Origin: Arion vulgaris
Taxonomy: Eukaryota; Mollusca; Gastropoda; Stylommatophora; Arionidae
Assembly: GCA_020796225.1 (NCBI GenBank)
Contig: CM036761.1
Coordinates: 33,314,928 to 33,378,927 of the forward strand
Direction of reading: 5' to 3'
Length of the DNA: 64,000 bases
Positions 21,801 to 29,805 of the stretch are shown here, in pieces. Position 1 is the stretch's first letter; each line of letters begins with the position of its first letter. Made by a program: the position numbers and the translations under genes. The notes below the pieces were generated by a model. It was given only the letters and a program-made list of their open reading frames with translations, did not search any database and was not told the DNA's origin.

Positions 21801-21877
21801 GAGATCGGTACATATTTGGTGATCGGCCTCGTCAGAGGGTTCACACAGGAGATTTCACTCAGGTCAACTGGCATTAA
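6806..21877 (+). CDS. AKT1S1: AKT1S1/PRAS40-like (Lobe-like) spliced gene, nine exons
   Basis: Exons 6806-6876, 7648-7776, 8646-8745, 9049-9160, 13205-13282, 17121-17206, 19505-19579, 20750-20949 and 21737-21877 all have AG/GT boundaries and join in one frame of about 329 codons ending in TAA. Known for the family: PRAS40 is a cytosolic TORC1 component that binds raptor through a TOS motif and is phosphorylated by Akt at an RxRxxT site, which relieves TORC1 inhibition. Seen here: FAMDE (human FVMDE) opens exon 7, TSVPISMPA lies where vertebrates have the KSLPVSVPV region, and the last exon has IPRNMQAL, FGDRPRQRVHTGDF, matching the human Akt-site region in order and spacing. The N-terminal exons (a CxxC in exon 2, a coiled-coil-like Glu/Lys-rich stretch in exons 4-5) are not obviously like the vertebrate protein, so their family membership rests on frame continuity. 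Introns hold LINEs and SINEs. The start exon is uncertain. Confidence 0.8.
7648..7776 (+). CDS. AKT1S1: AKT1S1-like exon with CxxC
   Basis: The exon spans 43 codons in phase 0-0, bounded by TTTCAG and GTAAGA. It reads SHKCLVQRIRDGDWTVYVC followed by APCHMQTHAV. The C-A-P-C pair plus the upstream Cys and His residues resemble a small zinc-binding or redox-type motif, but no named domain is recognised. A degraded second copy lies at 11358-11455. Confidence 0.75.
7905..8200 (-). mobile_element. SINE-D (tRNA-like head)
   Basis: On the - strand a tRNA-like head with a B-box-like GGGGTTCAAGGCC leads to a body containing the complement of TTGCTTTCTTTATCACCAGT. The element sits in the intron after the CxxC exon of the AKT1S1-like gene. 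Shorter body fragments of the same family occur at 21235, 22645, 31265, 35160, 40025, 41940 and 51535. Confidence 0.6.
8646..8745 (+). CDS. AKT1S1: AKT1S1-like exon
   Basis: The 100-base exon lies between TACAG and GTATGG. It is open in the frame left by the previous exon and ends with one base that completes a GAT codon with the next exon. It reads IGNEAIQKMKSNPDYSQVF, then LLLCPVDGKQKDS. A degraded copy lies at about 12107-12190. Confidence 0.75.
9049..9160 (+). CDS. AKT1S1: AKT1S1-like exon, predicted coiled coil
   Basis: The acceptor is ATATAG and the donor is GTTTGA, which is weak but canonical GT. The exon has leading phase 2 and ends with AG, completed by the next exon to AGA. Its sequence (LQKQLGDLQDVLTLYLKQEED) is heptad-like and rich in Leu, Glu and Lys, suggesting a coiled coil. 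A degraded copy lies at about 12404-12490. Confidence 0.75.
9210..11200 (+). mobile_element. APE-type LINE, 5' two thirds
   Basis: This copy of the same family as 57541-60772 begins with the SINE-like module (GCGACCTACAAGGCATGTCG), then endonuclease pieces ([54 protein letters not shown]) and an RT N-terminal ORF at 10579-10992 ([40 protein letters not shown]). Frames are broken. From about 10960 on it becomes much noisier than the 58-60 kb copy and fades out near 11200, just before the degraded copy of host sequence. Confidence 0.8.
11206..12500 (+). pseudogene. Degraded second copy of AKT1S1-like exons 2-4 and introns
   Basis: This tract parallels 7440-9170 in order, including intron sequence: exon 2 remnant at 11358-11455, the SINE-D remnant at about 11550-11760, exon 3 remnant at 12107-12190 and exon 4 remnant at 12404-12490. 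It is about 25% shorter, mostly from small deletions, and every reading frame is broken. The same deletion-rich texture starts inside the preceding LINE and ends inside the following SINE, so an uncorrected long-read patch is more likely than a true tandem duplication. Confidence 0.75.
12580..12769 (+). mobile_element. SINE-B, decayed 5' part
   Basis: The body CTACCCTAGTAAATAAAA and tail GAGTGGTTAACAAG...GAAGAAGAAG are clear. The 5' module is scrambled up to about 12600, where the noisy tract described at 11206-12500 ends. Confidence 0.65.
13205..13282 (+). CDS. AKT1S1: AKT1S1-like exon, basic coiled coil
   Basis: The acceptor is CTGACAG and the donor is GTGAGT. The exon reads NYEEEQRTNFVKLKERAQRE, then KAKLIR, a charged helix continuing the previous exon. 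It ends with two bases of a codon, so it cannot be joined directly to the exon at 19505: the phases clash and an in-frame TGA results. An intervening exon is required. Confidence 0.75.
13410..13500 (-). mobile_element. Short LINE 3'-end fragment
   Basis: The stretch CAGACCCATATGTGTTCAAT followed by GGTATACATGCTGATAGTTC resembles the 3' end at 57290-57400 (CAGACCTATAGGAGCTCAGT, GTAAGCATACTGATGGTTCC) in the same orientation. It is very short and diverged. Confidence 0.35.
14052..14382 (+). mobile_element. SINE-C, tRNA-derived
   Basis: It starts GGGGACTGCCTAGAGTAGTT and has a perfect B-box-like GGTTCGAACC at about 14115, an internal conserved region (ACCTCTGAAGTCGGAGAAAA) and a 3' poly(A). Other copies lie at 18398-18733 and 63660-63957, both on the - strand and close to identical over the body, which suggests recent activity. 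Confidence 0.75.
14660..14908 (+). mobile_element. SINE-B
   Basis: This nearly full-length copy has the head GGGGCTCGAAGGGAGCAAAG, module, body CTACCCTAGTAAATAAAAAG, and tail ending GAATAAGACGAAG. Confidence 0.75.
15240..15812 (+). mobile_element. LINE RNase H domain
   Basis: Across two frames the reading is EWIHVCTEGSAFKGTINAGY, then IFTDGKSVLQALENAS and LQWIPGHSNIQGNERADK. The TEGS, TDGKS and GNERAD motifs are those of LINE-encoded RNase H (I/Jockey group). Frameshifts show a dead copy. Confidence 0.7.
16409..16668 (-). mobile_element. SINE-B
   Basis: This is a full-length copy in reverse orientation: the tail complement CTTCTTCTTCGAATGCTCCA is at the left, the module and the CACCACACAGG head at the right. 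Confidence 0.78.
17121..17206 (+). CDS. AKT1S1: AKT1S1-like linking exon inferred from phase
   Basis: This 86-base open segment has a long T-rich tract and TTCCAG before it and GTCAGT after it. It enters by completing AG+A and leaves one base that completes GTA with the TOS-motif exon, exactly repairing the phase mismatch between 13282 and 19505. It reads SATECDREKLNYHGNANKNW, then RMRDSSPD. A second possible acceptor (TAG at 17101) would break the frame. Confidence 0.62.
17445..17595 (-). mobile_element. LINE 5'-end fragment
   Basis: It matches the 5' end of the LINE at 60600-60772: complement of CCAGCCCCAAGTCAAACCCT, the shared module, and the CACACAGGC head. The rest of the LINE is absent. 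It lies 240 bases downstream of the linking exon at 17121. Confidence 0.6.
17820..18260 (+). mobile_element. LINE RNase H 3' end
   Basis: It reads ITFIFVPGHA, stop, VQGN and ends with a segment like the 3' ends at 32735-32840 and 61000-61090 (TGGACGCTGCTGGATTTGTT). It is broken by stops. Confidence 0.5.
18398..18733 (-). mobile_element. SINE-C, tRNA-derived
   Basis: This full-length reverse copy runs from a poly(T) tract of about 22 bases (its 3' tail) to CTCTAGGCAGTCCCCC (its head). The B-box complement GGTTCGAACC is intact. Confidence 0.78.
18960..19480 (-). mobile_element. LINE RT C-terminal fragment
   Basis: It reads ACIILVTSHGGEAWTFNKAV, KVLRISWTEKRTHRSIQKEL, then RQRGRPRRRWIQDVTDGLSM. 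This is a post-RT region with frameshifts. It lies just upstream of the TOS-motif exon. Confidence 0.65.
19505..19579 (+). CDS. AKT1S1: AKT1S1-like exon carrying the TOS motif
   Basis: The 75-base exon is bounded by CTGCAG and GTGAGT. It begins FAMDELDIDERDEESEG. F-A-M-D-E fits the TOR-signalling motif and corresponds to FVMDE of human PRAS40, followed as in vertebrates by an acidic, serine-rich stretch. Known role: this pentapeptide docks on raptor. Confidence 0.85.
19820..19990 (+). mobile_element. LINE 3' end
   Basis: It is the same 3' end as 2281-2437: GRRQREKMLDG, TSELI, ELWRDMIANTG. It ends in a GATT-type simple tail. Confidence 0.6.
20229..20660 (+). mobile_element. LINE RNase H 3' end (uninterrupted version)
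   Basis: It reads SMLRKIQNSNVRYELMSSIE, CPGYAGVHGNKRANIPASIV, then DVLQSLGDLLLDEDAKIDVE and SIERFREFVITCYTSSDGCL. It is the intact counterpart of the interrupted copy at 57290-57540 plus 60773-60935, and related to 41290-41725. It lies about 90 bases before the 20750 exon. Confidence 0.65.
20750..20949 (+). CDS. AKT1S1: AKT1S1-like exon with conserved SVPxSxP region
   Basis: The 200-base exon between TTTAG and GTTAGT ends on a codon boundary. A polar, acidic stretch is followed by MSTSVPISMPAHARSLR. This aligns with the vertebrate KSLPVSVPVWGF segment, which contains TORC1-related phosphorylation sites. The serine and proline positions are largely kept, but the exact phosphosite correspondence is inferred. 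Confidence 0.85.
21235..21620 (+). mobile_element. SINE-D body piece followed by LINE 3' end
   Basis: 21235-21320 is a SINE-D body piece (GACTTTTGCGTGAAAGCCTG). 21320-21620 is a LINE tail reading QDQHIEKHRVINNIMSQKMK, YFGLVKR and later GRDE. A better copy of the LINE tail lies at 37495-37750. Confidence 0.5.
21737..21877 (+). CDS. AKT1S1: AKT1S1-like terminal exon with Akt site
   Basis: The acceptor is TTTCAG, there are 46 codons, then TAA. It reads IPRNMQALSESIQERDRYIF, then GDRPRQRVHTGDF. RQRVHT matches the RxRxxT Akt consensus at the place of human Thr246 (RPRLNT), and the preceding FGD-P and following DF are also kept. This is the strongest single piece of evidence for the gene identity. 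Confidence 0.88.
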   Translation, partial: EAAEFNDIPRNMQALSESIQERDRYIFGDRPRQRVHTGDFTQVNWH

Positions 21878-22644
21878 AACCATCAACATGATTGTGACAG
21901 AAACATTTTTAAAAGTTGTTTTACATTTTTGTACATATATGTTCTAATTTTGCCTGCCCATTTTTCACTCCATAATGAGTATTGGTCACCACTACTCTTG
22001 ACCTAATTACTTTGTGGTAAATCATGTACTCTTTTTGTAATGATGTTTTCTGCAGCAATGAATTTTCTCATGACAAGATTGCTAGTCCCATTTAGAACAC
22101 TGTTTAGTCATTATTTTTTACAACATGTAGGTTAGAGGATGCAGTGGCTTATTCATTGCGTACCAATATTGAATATACCTAGCAACATTGTATAGAAGTA
22201 ACAATCAGATCAGGCAACATGAGAATCCTGACTTCACAAATTATCACATATTTCTTTATATTTTGTTCCATTTAATGTTGGAGCTCTAGAGTCATCATTC
22301 TTAGAGAAATCCTAACCTGGAGTTTCACGTCAACATGTACTATCCATGCGGCCATTCAAATTCTCATGCTCTCATTCCCTCCCAGCCTAAATAGCAATAC
22401 TACAGACTGTAAAGACAGTTTTGGTTTTGGGTTTTTTTTATATATATATATTAAGACAATACTACATTTATTTTCCTAATATTTTGTTTTTACATATAAA
22501 GTATACAAGTGATTAGTTACACGGATGTTGCAATCTTAAAAATACAGGCAGATATAAATTCTTTAAAACTCATTATTAGTTTTTCTTCTTTGTTTTCTTT
22601 ACACTAACCACTTGTTCTTCTGCATTCATTGCTGTGAATTTGTG

Positions 22645-22760
22645 TGTTAGCCATGACACCTGGTATAGCGCTTTTGACTGATTTTTGCGTGAAAGTCTTT
22701 TTTGCCATTTGACTGCTGTCCCTTGTCATGCAGGTGGGCCTTCGCTGACTTCAGAGGTAC
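22645..22760 (-). mobile_element. SINE-D body fragment
   Basis: It contains TGATTTTTGCGTGAAAGTC and CTGACTTCAGAGGTACTAAC in the same orientation as the other SINE-D bodies. The tRNA-like head is lost. Confidence 0.5.
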
Positions 22761-22912
22761 TAACCACTTGTTAAATAACTCTTTGTGTTTGCTATATGAT
22801 TTGCCCCTTGGAGCATGAGTTTGTTGTGATGGTTAGGCATCTGCAGGCCAGCTCATCTGGTTTCTGTGTGCTTTTATTTATTTGGGTTTACTTCTCTACA
22901 TGAATGACAATG

Positions 22913-23390
22913 AAAATCATGGCATATCCTTTACAGGATGTAGCCATCAACCACAGTAAACAAGTTGTTGATTTTCGAGGCACCACTTATACGTTCAGTT
23001 GTTTACTGCTCTACGTGAAATGAAAATCATGGCATATCCTTTACAGGACGTAGCCATCAACCACAGTAAACAAGTCGTTGATTTTCTAGGCACCACTTAT
23101 ACGTTCAGTTGTTTGCATTGCTTTCTGAACGGTGAGGTCTATTTTTATCTTTTGTAAAAATAACACGGAAACGAATTTCCTTCCAAACTTGCCCACCTTG
23201 GGGTTTGAACCAGGTACGCTTGGGTTTGTGATCGAGCTCACTACAGCTTGAGCTAAAGACGCTCATAGGACAACAAAAAAGGAGAAAGAAAATAATGGGC
23301 TTGGGGGAGTCCATAAACCAAGTTTTCCGGCCTATACCACTGTATCTATGAGTCATCAGTGGGATACTAATTTTCACTTTTCGCCTATCC
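22913..23390 (-). mobile_element. SINE-H (tRNA-like) with duplicated tail
   Basis: On the - strand a tRNA-like head with B-box-like GGTTCAAACCCC (about 23215) precedes a body; its distal part (22913-23114) is a roughly 105-base unit present twice in tandem (AAATCATGGCATATCCTTTA). A single-unit copy is at 45780-46014. Confidence 0.6.
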
Positions 23391-23391
23391 T

Positions 23392-24150
23392 ATGGATGCA
23401 ATATTTGCTCTAAGACAAATTAGTGAAAAGACAATAAAATACAAGAATCAAATTAATATAGCCTTCATAGACCAAAAGAAGGCCTTCGATAGGGTTAAAA
23501 GAGAAATATTATGGGATGTTTTTGAAAATTACGGAATAAAAGGAACACTGCTAGACTGTACTAGAGCCATATATAGCAAAAGTGAAAGGGCTATACGAAC
23601 AGGCGCCAGACTCACAAATTGGTTTCCAGTAACATCAGTAGTACGGCAAGGATGTGTTTTATCACCTCTCCTCTTCATTATATACATGGATAGTATCACC
23701 AAAATAGACGAAACATCACTGGACTTAGACCAACAAAATGAACTGCTCTTTGCTGACGGCCAGTGTCTATTCCATAATAATATTGAACAGCTTCAAGAAC
23801 ACATAAACTTACTCAATAATAGCTGCCTCAAATACAATATGAAGATCAACATTCAAAAGGCAGAAGTCATGACTATAAACAAAGAACATAAAGATATCAA
23901 CATACAAATAAATGACCAAACGCTAAAGCAGGTGAGAGAATTCAAATACCTCGGAAGTATCTTCACATCTGATAGTAGACTGGACAGAGAGATCAAAACT
24001 AGAATCCAGCAAGCCAACATTACATACCATCTTACCCCAATCTTGAAACACCCAGCAATTCCAGTAGAGACTAAAAGACAGATTATAAATGCAATCTTCA
24101 TACCAACACTGTGCTACCAGTGCCAAACATACATCTTTAGTATGTTCTAT
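23392..24150 (+). mobile_element. LINE reverse transcriptase fragment, catalytic FADD altered
   Basis: The 276-residue ORF shows RT blocks in order: NIAFIDQKKAFDRVKREILW, VRQGCVLSPLLFIIYMDSI, LLFADGQCLF, KYNMKINIQKAEVMTIN and EFKYLGSIFTSDSRLDREIK. The catalytic FADD is FADG, removing the second Asp, so this copy should be inactive. It lacks the endonuclease and the extreme C-terminus. Confidence 0.85.
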
Positions 24151-24366
24151 TTAAACTTGTCAATCAGCATCTACCCTACTTGGTATCTGGTTCAATTCTA
24201 TAAATCAGTGGTCATCATATAAAACATTTGCTATATAAGCCACCACTGTATAAGCAAATTTATGCTTTGTTAAGACACCCTACAGTGTTAGCACTGAGCT
24301 CCTATTGTAATAGAATAAGAATGGTGATGATGAAGCAAGTAGACTCCATAACTTTTTTCAGTCATG

Positions 24367-24856
24367 ATTGACTATGCAATAATGCTTCAAGATGGCTGTG
24401 GTGTATCCCTTGCTTGTGTTTAGTAAGGTAACTTGTCTGCGAAAAATCTTACGCGTGTACTGGCCGACTACTATCTCGAACCAAGAATTGCTTGCACGAT
24501 GCCAACAAGAGAATAGGGCACTATCATCCGAAGACGATGCTGGAGATGGATTGGACATGTGATGCGCATGGAGACTGGCTCCGACACGAAAACTGCACTG
24601 AGATGGACTCCAGAGGGTAGGCGAAAGCGTGGAAGACCCAAGACGACCTGGAGAAGAACGATAGAGCAAGAACTGAAGGAAATGAATCATAGCTGGAACA
24701 CAATACAGAGGAAGGCCATGAACAGGGAAGAATGGTGTGCGTTTGTTGCTGCCCTAAACGCCAAGGGTGTAACAGGCTAAAGAAGAAAAAAAAAATTGAC
24801 TATGCAATAATGCTTCAAGATGGCTGTGGTGTATCCCTTGCTTGTGTTTAGTAAGG
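24367..24856 (+). mobile_element. 5'-truncated LINE insertion with 62-bp target-site duplication
   Basis: 24367-24428 and 24795-24856 are identical over 62 bases (starting ATTGACTATGCAATAATGCT). Between them, 24429-24794 is a LINE 3' end: CLRKILRVYWPTTISNQELL, then RWIGHVMRMETGSDTKTALR, GRPKTTWRRTIEQELKEMN and a stop followed by an A-rich tail. There is one frameshift near 24530. The identical flanks imply a recent event. Confidence 0.9.
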
Positions 24857-24964
24857 CGTTTTTGCAACATTTGACACAAGCTTAGACAGTTTTAATTTTT
24901 TTAAATGAATCTGCTGTCCATGCAGCATGTATCCCAGCCACTTCCTCTGTACATATTATTGATA

Positions 24965-25090
24965 TATTCAAAGAAACAACAATAATAATTATCACCCAAG
25001 CCATTAGAGCAGCACAAGACAAAAAGAGAAAACCACAACACTGGGCTACAACCTGGTAACAGTGTCACGATAAAAGAAGAATCAGAAGAA
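24965..25090 (+). mobile_element. LINE 3'-end fragment
   Basis: It shares ATCACCCAAGCCA, GCGCAAGACAA-like and CACTGGGC-ACAACC stretches with 34287-34431, and ends in an A/G-rich tail (AAAAGAAGAATCAGAAGAA). Confidence 0.5.
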
Positions 25091-25308
25091 CAATAATTGA
25101 TACAGTTTACTATTAGTGACTTTTCAAAAGTTGCCAGAATTGTGCTGAAAGCAACACTAGGGTTGCCTTGGAGACTCCAAATTGTTCTGGAGGTTTATTT
25201 CTGATGCCTCTTCCATGGATGATCCATGGGCAGCAAAAATTTGAAATCATTATTTACATTCACTGATATATGTTATCAAACTTTTTAACAGTTTCTTTTA
25301 TTAATTAT

Positions 25309-25552
25309 TCTTTGAACGCTCCATATCGACTACTTGTTAAGCCACTCTTTGTGATTTGTATGTGATCTGAGTCTAAGGGTGATTGTACGTTATGCACCTA
25401 CAAGTAGGCCAGCACATCCGATTTCTGCGATGATTTGTATTTACTAGAGTAGCTTCCCTAGGCTCCTACCTTAGTCGCCTCTTACGACATACCTTATAGA
25501 TCGCAGTGTTACTATTTTTGCTCCCTAGTGAGACCTGGCAACACATGGATGC
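25309..25552 (-). mobile_element. SINE-B
   Basis: This reverse copy has the tail complement TGAACGCTCCATATCGACTA, body AAGTAGGCCAGCACATCCGA, module CGCCTCTTACGACATACC and head. It sits directly head-to-head with the SINE-A copy that follows. Confidence 0.75.
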
Positions 25553-25557
25553 TTTTA

Positions 25558-25822
25558 TTCGCCCGAGTGGTTACCGGGGCCCAAATGTGGGGTGTAAAGA
25601 ATAGAACTACTGTTACCTGCCACACATGTCTTAAGAGGTGACTAAAGAGGTTTGGCTGAAATCAGATGCACATGTCCTAAGTGTGTAGAAGTTTATGCGT
25701 TTAGGGGCCTACCAAACCAATGTGCAACGTATACACGTTCTTGGCAAAGATCAAACATATCACAAAGAGTGATTAAAATTGGTCGTAAAGAACGAACACA
25801 AAGAAGAAGAAGAAGAGGATGT
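25558..25822 (+). mobile_element. SINE-A
   Basis: This full-length copy runs from CGCCCGAGTGGTTACCGGGG to GAACGAACACAAAGAAGAAG. With the preceding SINE-B it forms an inverted pair through the shared module. Confidence 0.78.
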
Positions 25823-25829
25823 TTTTATT

Positions 25830-26930
25830 AATTAAAACAGCAAACACTTTCCCGCTTCACTTGTGTCACAGTAAAACAAACAAGCAATATTAACTATATT
25901 TATAGATTCTTGTATTTGTTATAATATTATAATATTCGTTGCTGCAATTTTTGTGTGTGACCTATTAATATAGTGTACCGTGTTACAGACATCTGTGGGG
26001 TAGCTTTAACAAATGAAGTGTGTGTAATCCAGTTTCAAAGAGCACACCTTCACGCTGCAGGTTGTGTTGTACTATCATCCAGTATTACTTGTATTTAAAA
26101 TATACTTTGTATAAGTGTGCAAGTAATTCAATTTTGTGCCCACCCATTTGTGAAAATCTGGCAACTAGGTTGTGTTATAAATACTCTGTTGTATTAATTA
26201 GTCAATATCACCAAAACATATCGTGTATGCGAAAACTAAATGAACTTAATAATGATACTGATTAACATTCATGATATTTTCATTTTATTTTCTTTCATAT
26301 TTCTTTCCAATGCCCAAATGGAACATAGAGCTACGTTCTCTTATGTTTTTATTAATAGTTTTTCATTTCAGCATTCCTAATGAAAGATTGTGTTACAACT
26401 GCCCCAACACCTTTTTCTTTATTTTTAATGTAGTTTCTGTAATAAAGCAATTATTTTATTCGATTTGGGCTGTTAGTCTAATTATCCGTTGTTTCATGAT
26501 GATAGATTTCATGCAAATTAATTTTGACTTTTTATATCTTAAATTTTTTTTCGTCCACAACAAATACAAAGTACTCTATTTGAATGTTTAACTGTCAGTG
26601 ATTCTTTGCGTGTGCAATTTGCATGTGAGATGACCATCTCCAATAGAGCTAGCTACTTGAGCTCATCTACCCTGAAGTCAGGAAGAACTGTGATTTTTTT
26701 ATATTTAGCTCACTAACAATGATTCAATAGAGCCATAATCTGTCTAGAATATCGTCAGGTAATTTATATGTGCTGTACTTCTAGTACATATTTTCAAAAC
26801 ATGAAACAATTGTTTAAAAAGTATAGTTGACAGCAGGTTTGACTGTGTTTTTTATATGTCTAAAACAAATGTTTCTGAGATATAACCCCTATTTGTTATT
26901 GTTGGGTTGTTTTTTTTTATATATTGTAGC
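25830..26930. other. AT-rich stretch without a recognised feature
   Basis: It is low-complexity AT-rich sequence. An open segment after TTACAG at 25988 (ICGVALTNEVCVIQFQRAHL) has no convincing donor. Nothing here is supported as a gene. Confidence 0.4.
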
Positions 26931-26937
26931 TCTTATT

Positions 26938-27066
26938 TCTTCAAGTGTCAGCTTGTAGTAAAGGATCTCATGAAAAATTGCCATGTGGCTTGGTCCGGAT
27001 TCAAACCCACAGTCTTCAAAATTACTGACAAACATCTTAAACCACTTCGCCATAGAAAACCAGCTT
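26938..27066 (-). mobile_element. tRNA-like SINE head
   Basis: The - strand has an A-box-like TGGCGAAGTGGTTTAAG and B-box-like GGTTTGAATCC separated by a normal distance, without a complementary acceptor stem. It is best explained as a short tRNA-derived SINE with a family not seen elsewhere in the window. Confidence 0.45.
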
Positions 27067-27235
27067 GTAGTAGAAATTGATGGAGGGTGACAGTTAAGCA
27101 CTGTGTTTCATATGGAACAAAGTATTCTGTCTCATTTCATTAAGAAGTCGAAAATTAGTAATTCTACTTAACAAATAAAGGACTGCATGCCAACAACTAA
27201 CAGCTTCAAATAAGGATAACTCCAAGAATTGTACA

Positions 27236-27795
27236 GAATTTTGATAAAATTGTATGCTGCATTCTCATTGCTAACATTTTTGATGAAGTTGTATGCTGCA
27301 TTCTCATTGCTAACATTTATTATGAAATTGTGCGCTGCATTCTCAGTGCTAAACTTTTTGATAAAATTGTACGCTGCATTTTCACTGCTACAATGTTGGT
27401 AAAATTATGTTTCATTCTCAGTGCTATATTTATAATAGAATTGTATGTTGCATTCTTCTGCTTGACCTAAAATGTTATTAGAATTGTATGTTGCATTTTC
27501 TCTGCTAAAATGTTGGTAAATTTATGATAGAATTGTAAGTTCAATTCTCTCTGCTAAAATTTTGCTATATTTATAATAGAATTGTATGTTGCATTCTCTC
27601 TGCTAAAATGTTGGTAAATTTATGATAGAATTGTATGTTCAATTCTCTCTGCTAAAATTTTGCTATATTTATGATAGAATTGTATGTTCCATCGCTAAAA
27701 TTATGTTAGAATTGTATGTTGCATTTTCTCTGCTGAAATGTTGGTAGAATACTTTGTCAGTCTCAGTGCTAAAATTATAATATAATTGTCTGGCA
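27236..27795. repeat. Irregular tandem repeat, about 40-60 bp units
   Basis: There are at least ten diverged units of the type AGAATTGTATGTTGCATTCT plus CTGCTAAAATGTTGGTAAAT, with unequal spacing. It is an old minisatellite. Confidence 0.75.
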
Positions 27796-27845
27796 TTCCA
27801 TCTAGTTAAGTTCTATATTGTAGGGTAAAAATAGAAACAATCAAG

Positions 27846-27848
<3 letters not shown>

Positions 27849-27896
<48 letters not shown>

Positions 27897-27898
27897 AG
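27849..27898. repeat. (TA)n then (CA)n microsatellite
   Basis: A run of about 20 TA dinucleotides leads directly into CACACACA. Confidence 0.9.
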
Positions 27899-28919
27899 TA
27901 TGATCAAAAAATTCTTACCAGTGAGGGTATACTTCTCATTCTCTCTCTCAAGTAGCATTATTTAGGGTGAAAGAAATATCATTGCTCACAAATTTTGTCT
28001 TTTATTAAATTGTGTTGTGACCAATATTGTTCATTTAGCAATAACAAAAGAGCCATCCATTTTTGCTTTGTATATTGACTTGATAAGAAAATATATAAGT
28101 TGGGTATTTCATTTGCTCATCTCTTTTAATGCAATGTAAAATAAATGTTTCTCAGTCTTCTTCTGCATTTATTCTAGAATAACCACTTATAAACTGCTCT
28201 TTGTGGTTCTGTTACTTGAGCCAATAAGCATTGTTATGTTGGGCTAGGAATTACATTGATTAATCTGCTATATTTCTCACCTTTTGAAACAACATATTTG
28301 GTTTCAGTATGCATGTGATTTAGGTTTGCTCCTCCTAGCCCATGACAGTGTCCACACTACAGGACACCATCTGCATTTTTTCTTCTCCATGGAAACATCC
28401 TATAGTTTCATCCTAGGCTTTCATCAGGCCTTTATCTCTAGGGCAGTGTTTCCTATCGAGATAACCACGTCATTTCGAGCATAAGTCACTGCATCTGGTA
28501 TATTCTTTTGAAATCCATGAGTCTAAAATCCCCCAATAACTGACCTGCCTCTCCTGGGAGATCATTCCAGTTCCTTAGTGCAATCATTGCAGTTCTACAC
28601 TTTATTTTGCTGAATTTGTTTTTTTAGATTGTCTTGTAAACTTTGCAGTAATATGTTACAAACTCTGGCTCATAGTTAACTAGTTGTGGTTTTAGCTACA
28701 TTATCAAATGTTATCTGATCATTTCCATGTGTAGACTTGCTCTAGTCGACCAGCTGTATTGAGGTGTCCAACTTTCTGTATTATGTAAGGACTAGATCAA
28801 GTTACAGAACTGCTTATAACTGCTAATTCCCAGTACTGTTTGGTCTGTACTTTATACCCATACTATATCACAGTCATTCCTCGATGCTTCACCCTATTGA
28901 CAATTATAATCACTTTTCA

Positions 28920-29465
28920 GATTTAACTTACCTTAGCCCAGTTATCCCATGAATCTGAGAGGGTAGTAATCCAGTGGATACCCTCACACTGCAAGATCAA
29001 GGGAAATGAAAATGCGGACAGACTGGCTAAAGAGGGAGCAGGAATGCCCCAAGATGACAACCTGGTTAGTTATGAAGAAGCTAAAACCATCGTCAAAGGG
29101 CACTACAAAGCAAAATGGGATAAAGAACTCCCAAAACACAACAAGAATGATGGATATTACCAACTGTCCAGAAGGGACCAGACAGCTATACTTCGCCTCC
29201 GGACGGGTCACAACAGAATGAGACACCACCTGTACACTAAATTCAAGATAGGCACCAGCGACCTGTGGCTTGGCAAGTATGACAACAGAACATATCCTAC
29301 AGAACTGCCCCCAGTATGCAGACCTGAGAAGAAAGAGGTGGCCCACTAACACCCACGTCCAAGACAAACTGTATGGCGTGGCTGATAATCTGAGACAGAC
29401 GGCGGACTTTATTAGAGAATCCGAAATCCCAATCTAGTGAGAATGCAGAAGAAGAAGAAGATTTG
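28920..29465 (+). mobile_element. LINE RNase H and 3' end
   Basis: It reads VIQWIPSHC-type sequence, KGNENADRLAKEGAGMPQDD, then [64 protein letters not shown] and RESEIPI before an AGAAGAAGAAG tail. The order RNase H then Cys-poor tail fits I/Nimb-group LINEs. A sister copy is at 46900-47410, and the last third supplies the tail of the composite elements at 42405 and 50285. Confidence 0.75.
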
Positions 29466-29551
29466 ACTTCACAATCCCCTCTTTCAACTGGGTTTTGACC
29501 ACACTTAAATTCTGCAACTGCACATGCGTGTCATCCTCCTGTTTAATCTTT

Positions 29552-29805
29552 CAATGTGTGAGGGGTTTCTGTGGTTATTGGTTATGCCTTTGCAGTGCAT
29601 TTTGAAGGTCGTTCTTTCGAATCCGGGTCACACCTTTCTTTTCACAGGTGCATTTTTTTCAGAGACCCCTGGGATTGTTGCCGGAGCTATGGAGTTTGCA
29701 CAATACTCTGACAGGTGCCGTGCCATTTCTGCGGAAGGGACTGAGTCATATTGGTTAAAACCCGGCTCAGTGGAGTCATTTTTCAGCTTTAGACCCTCTT
29801 CAATG
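29552..29805 (+). mobile_element. SINE-F, tRNA-derived (decayed)
   Basis: This is a diverged copy of the element at 62348-62600: tRNA-like head with TTCGAATCC, then GAGACCCCTGGGATTGTTGC and AAAACCCGG, ending CTTTAGACCCT. Confidence 0.65.

Noticed and set aside
25989..26090. Open segment after TTACAG (ICGVALTNEVCVIQFQRAHL)
   Set aside because: No credible donor or conserved motif, and the surrounding sequence is low-complexity AT; support is too weak for a feature.
27236..27795. CRISPR-like regularly spaced repeats
   Set aside because: Spacers are themselves repeats, spacing is irregular and the context is animal DNA; it is a minisatellite.
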